From DAHUXD01 sp963805495 (lineage in GTDB: Bacteria; Acidobacteriota; Thermoanaerobaculia; UBA5066; Gp7-AA6): a DNA stretch of 64,000 nt. Position numbers and translations under genes: made by a program. The first letter of the stretch is position 1. Every line of letters begins with the position of its first letter. The notes beneath the pieces are model-generated. The model was not told where the DNA came from. It did not search any database and saw only the letters and a program-made list of their open reading frames with translations. The stretch covers positions 930,001 through 994,000 of the forward strand of contig CAWDUQ010000001.1 in assembly GCA_963805495.1 (NCBI GenBank), given 5' to 3'. Shown piece after piece: positions 59,810 to 64,000 of this stretch.

Positions 59810-60178
59810 ATGATCCCGGAAGTCTTCGAGTGCCCCCGCTGCGAGCGGCAGTTCGTGATCGACAGCGTGCCCGACACCGGCAGCGAGTCCGTCCACTGCC
59901 CGCAGTGCAGCCGTTACCTCGGCGTTCGGGACATCGCGTTCGTGCTCCGGACCGAGCTCGACGAGATGATCGAGCGGCTGACGTTCGAAAAGGACCGGCT
60001 CGAGAAGGACGAGGCCGTCTACACGCTGACCGACTGCGATCCCGAAATGCGCTACTACGGCCGCGAGGTCACGCACGTCATCGGCGTCCTGCGCCAGGCG
60101 CTGAAGGACCTGCGCGCTCTGAAAGATGGATATCGCCTCAATGCGGGGACAGCCGGGGACGAAGGCCCCGGTCTTTAA
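59810..60178 (+). CDS. Small zinc-ribbon protein
   Basis: 122 residues. Two Cys pairs (CPRCERQ at the start and CPQCSRYLG near residue 30) form a rubredoxin-like zinc ribbon. The rest is a charged helical region (LRTELDEMIERLTFEKDRLEKDE, VIGVLRQALKDLRALKDG). A TAGACT box lies 14 bases upstream. No family name is recognised. Its stop overlaps the convergent gltX stop by 4 bases. A DNA- or RNA-binding or regulatory role is possible but unsupported. Confidence 0.75.
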   Translation: MIPEVFECPRCERQFVIDSVPDTGSESVHCPQCSRYLGVRDIAFVLRTELDEMIERLTFEKDRLEKDEAVYTLTDCDPEMRYYGREVTHVIGVLRQALKDLRALKDGYRLNAGTAGDEGPGL

Positions 60179-61623
60179 CTCGCCTGGCCGCCGGTCGCGT
60201 CAGCGACCGCCGGGGCCCGGGTCAGGAACGCGCGGAGTCTTCGCAGGCTCGTCTCCCTCCCGAGAAGCTCCACCACGTCGAAGAGCGGCGCCCCCACCGT
60301 CACGCCGGTCAGGGCGAGTCGCACCGGGTGGATCAGCTTGCCCGCCGAGACGCCGGCGGTTTCCGCCGCCGCGCGCAGCGCCGCTTCGGTCGAGGCGGCG
60401 GTCCACTCGGGAAGCGCTTCGAGCCTCGCGGCAAGGGCTTCGAGGTGCCGGGCGGTGTCGGGCCGGACGTGCTTCTTGAGCCCGTCGGGGTCGTAGCCGG
60501 CGGGATCGGCGGCATAAGCGGAGAGCGCGCGGCCCATTTCGATCGTGGTCCGGACGCGCGTCCGGTGGAGTTCGATCGCGCGGAGAGCCACGTCCTCCGG
60601 CGGGACGTCTCCCGTGGCCCATGGCCGCGAGCGGGCGAAGAGGTCCGCCGCCGGGAGCCTGGCGATGTACTGCTGGTTCATCCAGAGCAGCTTCTCCGGG
60701 TCGAACACCGATGGCGACGCGCCGACGCGCTCGAGGGAGAACTCCCTCTCCATTTCCTCGCGCGTCAGAATCTCCCGGTCGTCGCCGGGCGCCCAGCCGA
60801 GGAGGGCGAGGAAGTTGAAGAGGGCCTCGGGCAGGATTCCCGCGTCGCGCCACTCCTCGACGGCCGCGGCACCGTGCCGCTTGGAGAGCTTCTTGCGGTC
60901 GGTGCCGAGGATCATGCCGAGGTGCGCGAACTTGGGGACGGGCGCACCAAGAGCTCGAAACAGGGCGACGTGCTTCGGGGTGTTGGCGAGGTGGTCGTCG
61001 CCTCGGATGACGTGGCTGATCGCCATGTCGGTGTCGTCCACGCAGACGCAGAAGTGGTAGAGCGGGTGGCCGTCCGATCGCACGAGCACGAAGTCGTCGA
61101 GCGCGTCGGCGGGAAACTCCACCCGGCCGCGGATGAGGTCGTCGACGACGATCGTTTCGGCCGGCATCCGGAGACGCACGACGTGCCGTTCGCCGGCCCG
61201 GGCACGCCTTTCGCTCTCGTCGGGAGCGATGTCGCGGCCGGCGCCCGAGTAGCGATAGGCGCGTCCGGCCGCCTCGGCCTTTTTCCGCTCGGCGTCGAGC
61301 TCGTCGGGTGTCTCGAATGCGCGGTAGGCCTTGTCCTCCCGGATGAGCCGCTCGGCGGCCTCCCGATACAGGTCGTACCGGCGGGACTGGTGGAAGGGGC
61401 CCTCGTCCCAGCCGAGCCCCAGCCACTCCATCGCCGAGAGGATCTGCGCCGTCAGCTCCTCGCGCGACCGCTCGACGTCCGTGTCCTCGATCCGCAGGAT
61501 GAACGTGCCCCCCGTGCGCCGGGCAAAGAGCAGGTTGTACAGCGCGGTCCGCGCCCCGCCGACGTGGAGCGATCCCGTCGGAGAAGGCGCAAAGCGCACG
61601 CGGGGCTTCAGCGAGTCGTTCAA
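60175..61623 (-). CDS. gltX: Glutamyl-tRNA synthetase
   Basis: 482 residues from a TTG at 61623, typical for bacterial GltX; an ATG 27 codons upstream gives a poor leader. Class I motifs: HVGG (HIGH equivalent) at 20-23 in FAPSPTGSLHVGGART and KLSKR near residue 245 in RKKLSKRHGA. It charges tRNA-Glu (and, in organisms without GlnRS, tRNA-Gln). A TAGCAT box eight bases before the TTG suggests a leaderless start. The 3' end overlaps the convergent zinc-ribbon gene by 4 bases. Confidence 0.95.
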   Translation of the reverse strand: MNDSLKPRVRFAPSPTGSLHVGGARTALYNLLFARRTGGTFILRIEDTDVERSREELTAQILSAMEWLGLGWDEGPFHQSRRYDLYREAAERLIREDKAYRAFETPDELDAERKKAEAAGRAYRYSGAGRDIAPDESERRARAGERHVVRLRMPAETIVVDDLIRGRVEFPADALDDFVLVRSDGHPLYHFCVCVDDTDMAISHVIRGDDHLANTPKHVALFRALGAPVPKFAHLGMILGTDRKKLSKRHGAAAVEEWRDAGILPEALFNFLALLGWAPGDDREILTREEMEREFSLERVGASPSVFDPEKLLWMNQQYIARLPAADLFARSRPWATGDVPPEDVALRAIELHRTRVRTTIEMGRALSAYAADPAGYDPDGLKKHVRPDTARHLEALAARLEALPEWTAASTEAALRAAAETAGVSAGKLIHPVRLALTGVTVGAPLFDVVELLGRETSLRRLRAFLTRAPAVADATGGQAS

Positions 61624-61631
61624 GGTGGGCG

Positions 61632-61637
61632 ATGCTA
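61632..61637 (-). promoter_or_regulatory. -10-like box TAGCAT for gltX
   Basis: TAGCAT on the minus strand ends 8 bases before the TTG at 61623. It supports the TTG over the upstream ATG because transcription would start after that ATG. Confidence 0.45.
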
Positions 61638-61692
61638 CACCGGCGCGCGGTGATTCCGAGGGCCCCGGCTGAGCGCCACCGGCATCGGAAGA

Positions 61693-61713
61693 GGGCGGGG
61701 GCAAGCCCCGCCC
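61693..61713. repeat. GC-rich hairpin repeat GGGCGGGG/CCCCGCCC
   Basis: Stem GGGCGGGG (61693-61700) and CCCCGCCC (61706-61713) with loop GCAAG. Read on the minus strand it matches the hairpin at 49439 including flanking GGTCGTAG. It lies between gltX and the repeat array. Confidence 0.7.
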
Positions 61714-61789
61714 CTACGACCGGAGCCCTCGGCCGACCAGTGCGCACTGGCCCTTCTCAAGCCCACTCTCCCTGCCGGGAGCGAAGCGC

Positions 61790-61879
61790 GGCGAGGAGGT
61801 CAGGCGAGCGGTCGAGCCCACAGGCGAGCGGTTCGCCGGTGCGCCGCAGGCGCAGACCTCTTCGCAAGCGGAGCGACGG
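61790..61879 (-). repeat. Structured repeat copy C1 (truncated)
   Basis: The distal, incomplete unit of the array. Left end, stem 1 and stem 2 are present but stem 3 is lost: the sequence beyond GGGAGCGAAG is replaced by ACTCTCCCTGCC. It is followed (61880-61907) by a 14-base duplication of AGTGCAGCCCCTAT-type sequence that makes this period 231 instead of 217. Confidence 0.75.
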
Positions 61880-61952
61880 TTAGTGCAGCCCCTATAGTGC
61901 AGCCCCTACGGCCCTGGCCGTTGCAGCCGCATTTCCGCGGCAAAGTTTTCTA

Positions 61953-62110
61953 TCGTTCGCGGCGCGAATAGTCTCCCGACCGAAGGGAGGGAGGAGGTTC
62001 GCGCCGCGGGAGCGAAGCGCGGCGAGGAGGTCAGGCGAGCGGTCGAGCCCACAGGCGAGCCGTTCGCCGGTGCGCCGCAGGCGCAGACCTCTTCGCAAGC
62101 GGAGCGACGG
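61953..62110 (-). repeat. Structured repeat copy C2
   Basis: A complete unit nearly identical to C3, 217 bases away. Stems as in C3. Between C2 and C3 (62111-62169) lies a linker with GTGCAGCCCCTACGG and a GC hairpin-like CCGCATTTCCGCGG, also repeated with the unit (61908-61952). Confidence 0.8.
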
Positions 62111-62169
62111 TTAGTGCAGCCCCTACGGCTCTGGCCGTTGCAGCCGCATTTCCGCGGCAATGTTTTCCA

Positions 62170-62327
62170 TCGTTCGCGGCGCGAATAGTCTCCCGACCGA
62201 AGGGAGGGAGGAGGTTCGCGCCGCGGGAGCGAAGCGCGGCGAGGAGGTCAGGCGAGCGGTCGAGCCCACAGGCGAGCCGTTCGCCGGTGCGCCGCAGGCG
62301 CAGACCTCTTCGCAAGCGGAGCGACGG
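62170..62327 (-). repeat. Structured repeat copy C3, directly after htrA
   Basis: On the minus strand the unit starts at 62327, the base after the htrA TAA, with CCGTCGC. Stem 1 TGCGCC/GGCGCA (62288-62293 with 62297-62302), stem 2 GGCGAGCGG/CCGTTCGCC with one G-T pair (62251-62259 with 62277-62285), and stem 3 GCGGCGCGAA/TTCGCGCCGC (62176-62185 with 62215-62224). Stem 3 differs from copies A and B at paired positions in a compensating way. Confidence 0.82.
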
Positions 62328-63635
62328 TTAGTCCAGCGGCAGCGTCAAGGAGTACGAGAAGCGCCCCCGCCCGATCTCGACGAGGACGCTGCTCTTGTTG
62401 ATGTCGCGCTCGAGCGCGCGGTCGACGTCGGCGGTCCGGCGGATGGCCGTGCCGTTCAAGGCGAGGAGCTGGTCGCCGGACTTGAGTCCCGCCTGGGCCG
62501 CGAGGCTGTCGCGGTCGATCGCCACGATGCGCACGCCGTCGTCGCCCCCGCGCAGGCCCATGCCGAGCTCCTCGCGCAAGATCCGCGATCCGATGCCGGG
62601 CGGGGGCGCCTCGCCCTGGAGCGTGACCGTGCGCTCGCCCTCACGGTTGCGGAGAACGACCTTGAACGGCCGGCCGGGGCCGCGGGTCGAGAGCATCGTC
62701 TCGAAGGCCTCCTGCGAATCGACGGGGGCCCCGTCGACCGAAACGACCTGGTCGCCGACCCGCACGCCCGCGCGGGCGGCGGGGGAATTGGGGTAGACGA
62801 TCTTGACGCGGAACCCGCGCGGCCGGTTCTCCTCGCCCGACACGAGCGTCTTGCCGCGCAGGCCCACCCACACCGGACGCACCTCGCCGAACTTCAACAG
62901 GTCGTCGACGATGCGCCGGGCGCGGTCGATGGGGATCGCGAAACCGATGCCCTGCGCGCCCCCCCCGATGATGGCCGTGGCGATGCCGACCATCTCGCCG
63001 TCGACGTTGACGAGCGGACCGCCCGAGTTGCCGGGGTTGATGGAGGCGTCGGTCTGGATGAAGTCGGTGTACGTGCGGTCGTTCTCGCCCTTGACGCTCC
63101 GTCCGGTGGCGGACACGACGCCGGCGGTCACGGTGTTCGACAGGCCGAAGGGGTTGCCGATCGCGACGATGGTCTCGCCGATCAGCAGGTCCGCCGAGGA
63201 GCCCAGCTTGATCGAGGGCAGCGCCCCGCCGGGCTGCTTCGCCCGCAGGACCGCCAGGTCGTTGTCGGCGTCCGAGCCCACGACCTCGCACTCGAGCTCG
63301 ACACCGGCCTTCGTCATGGCCGTGATCTTCGAGGCGCCCGAGACGACGTGCTCGTTGGTCAGGATGATTCCCTTCGGGTCGATGATCGCCCCCGACCCGA
63401 GGGACTGGCTCGTGCGCGGCCGCGCCCTCGGGTCGACGCTGAAGAAGAAGTCGTCGAAGATCGACGGCCGGCGGCGAAGCGTCTGTTCGGCCGAAATGTT
63501 GACGACGGCCGGCGCGACCTTCTCGACGACGAGGACGATCTCGCTGCGCCGGGTCGGCAGGGGAGCGCCCGCGGCCGGGAGGGCCGCCGTGGCCGCGGCG
63601 AGCAGGACGGCGAAGGGCCTTTTCACGGACTGCAC
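62328..63635 (-). CDS. HtrA/DegP-family periplasmic serine protease
   Basis: 435 residues from the GTG at 63635, chosen because TAGACT lies eight bases upstream; a GTG three codons inside (63626) is an alternative, and the ATG at 63701 falls within the hsp20 terminator. Signal peptide KRPFAVLLAAATAALPAAG. Catalytic triad H96 (LTNEHVV), D126 (DADNDLAVL) and S204 (NPGNSGGPL). Two PDZ domains follow: one around VYPNSPAARAGVRVGDQVVSV and one around RDSLAAQAGLKSGDQLLAL. It degrades or refolds misfolded envelope proteins. It is located next to hsp20, another stress gene. A structured repeat begins at the base after its stop. Confidence 0.94.
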   Translation of the reverse strand: MQSVKRPFAVLLAAATAALPAAGAPLPTRRSEIVLVVEKVAPAVVNISAEQTLRRRPSIFDDFFFSVDPRARPRTSQSLGSGAIIDPKGIILTNEHVVSGASKITAMTKAGVELECEVVGSDADNDLAVLRAKQPGGALPSIKLGSSADLLIGETIVAIGNPFGLSNTVTAGVVSATGRSVKGENDRTYTDFIQTDASINPGNSGGPLVNVDGEMVGIATAIIGGGAQGIGFAIPIDRARRIVDDLLKFGEVRPVWVGLRGKTLVSGEENRPRGFRVKIVYPNSPAARAGVRVGDQVVSVDGAPVDSQEAFETMLSTRGPGRPFKVVLRNREGERTVTLQGEAPPPGIGSRILREELGMGLRGGDDGVRIVAIDRDSLAAQAGLKSGDQLLALNGTAIRRTADVDRALERDINKSSVLVEIGRGRFSYSLTLPLD

Positions 63636-63643
63636 AACGGCGG

Positions 63644-63649
63644 AGTCTA
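63644..63649 (-). promoter_or_regulatory. -10-like box TAGACT for htrA
   Basis: TAGACT on the minus strand ends 8 bases before the GTG at 63635 and there is no Shine-Dalgarno. Confidence 0.4.
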
Positions 63650-63665
63650 TGGCGTGATTCCGCCC

Positions 63666-63694
63666 AAAAGAAAAGCCCCGCCGGGGGGCGGGGC
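63666..63694 (-). terminator. Rho-independent terminator of hsp20
   Basis: On the minus strand, stem GCCCCGCC/GGCGGGGC (63687-63694 with 63675-63682) with a CCCC loop is followed by TTTTCTTTT (63674-63666). It lies 20 bases after the hsp20 stop and should stop read-through into htrA. Confidence 0.88.
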
Positions 63695-63714
63695 GAACCA
63701 CGAACTGTCCGGGT

Positions 63715-64000
63715 TTACTTCGCCTTCTTGACGTCGATCGTCGAGGCCGAGGCTTCTCCGGTGATCTTGATCTGCCGGGGCCTGGCGTCTTCGCGCTTGG
63801 GCAGCTCCACCTGGAGCAGGCCGTTGACGAACCGGGCCTTGATCTTTTCGCGGTCCACGTTGTTCGGAAGGCTGAAGCTCCGGACGAATTGCCCGTAGGA
63901 ACGCTCCACGCGGTGGTAGGCCTTGTCGCCCGTTTCCTTCTCGAACTTCCGTTCGCCGGAGAGCGTCAGCATCCCGTTTTCCGTCTGGATCGAGATCTGG
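63715..64000 (-). CDS. Hsp20/alpha-crystallin chaperone, 5'-truncated
   Basis: The frame is open to the window edge (QISIQTENGM...), so the N-terminus is missing; the ATG at 63972 is internal. Visible 95 residues cover the second half of the alpha-crystallin domain: MLTLSGERKFE, YGQFVRSFSLPNNVDREKIKARFVNGLLQVELPKRE, then a C-terminal tail with RQIKITG. It is an ATP-independent holdase that prevents aggregation during heat or other stress. The gene ends in a clear terminator. Confidence 0.93.
   Translation of the reverse strand, partial: QISIQTENGMLTLSGERKFEKETGDKAYHRVERSYGQFVRSFSLPNNVDREKIKARFVNGLLQVELPKREDARPRQIKITGEASASTIDVKKAK

Noticed and set aside
61892..62315. Repeated short frames reading MRRGLRLRRTGERL in the array downstream of htrA
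   Set aside because: They are translations of the structured repeat and recur only because the DNA repeats; related frames appear at the other copies with shifted sequences.
61790..62327. CRISPR array
   Set aside because: The repeat units are about 217 bp, contiguous and with conserved linkers; there are no short unique spacers and no cas genes.

Overview
The window looks like a piece of chromosome from a GC-rich, heterotrophic Gram-negative bacterium, most probably an Acidobacteriota member (Thermoanaerobaculia-like). This is inferred from gene content and codon style: many Ser/Thr kinases fused to TolB-type propellers or TPRs, secreted proteins ending in Cys-rich 'TRAQMAVFLLK' S-layer-homology-like repeats, and a TPR-sulfatase. 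No rRNA or marker-gene comparison was possible, so the lineage is an inference. Both ends cut genes: a kinase at the left edge and an Hsp20 gene at the right edge.

1-29.6 kb is a signalling island. It holds eight Hanks-type kinase genes, all on the + strand. Six share the layout kinase / one transmembrane helix / TolB-like propeller. Two (17.7 and 26.3 kb) carry a TolB-N-like domain plus TPRs instead, and the first of these has that module four times in tandem. Small two-gene modules sit between the kinases: RHH antitoxin + PIN toxin, AbrB antitoxin + PIN toxin, and a small protein + nucleotidyltransferase. Several genes overlap by 4 bases (ATGA/GTGA), so parts of the island are translationally coupled. 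A secreted M28 peptidase, a DinB-like protein, an exported beta-carbonic anhydrase and an RsbW-like ATPase ride along. A decayed propeller fragment on the minus strand closes the island.

29.6-41.2 kb is housekeeping metabolism: an MFS transporter, thioredoxin reductase with a small coupled membrane protein, an aminotransferase/omega-amidase pair (probably methionine salvage), a secreted amidohydrolase-like protein, a second aminotransferase, a P5C dehydrogenase, a MoeB-rhodanese fusion and a pterin dehydratase.

41.2-55.5 kb is devoted to the cell surface: two large tandem paralogous secreted proteins, a tRNA-Gln, a CgeB-like glycosyltransferase, a LamG/sugar-dehydrogenase/SLH protein and a TPR-sulfatase. 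55.6-59.7 kb is a minus-strand glycan operon (wecB, glycosyltransferase, ABC-2 permease, ABC ATPase) for export of a surface polysaccharide. 59.8-64 kb holds a zinc-ribbon protein, gltX, a tandem repeat array, an HtrA protease and hsp20.

Two window-wide patterns stand out. First, a repeat of about 160 bp with three covarying stems lies directly behind the 3' end of three unrelated genes (a kinase, tRNA-Gln and htrA), in the same orientation as the gene, and is amplified as a 217-bp tandem array behind htrA. Second, many genes have a TAnnnT -10-like box only 5-14 bases before an ATG, GTG or TTG with no Shine-Dalgarno sequence, suggesting common leaderless transcripts.
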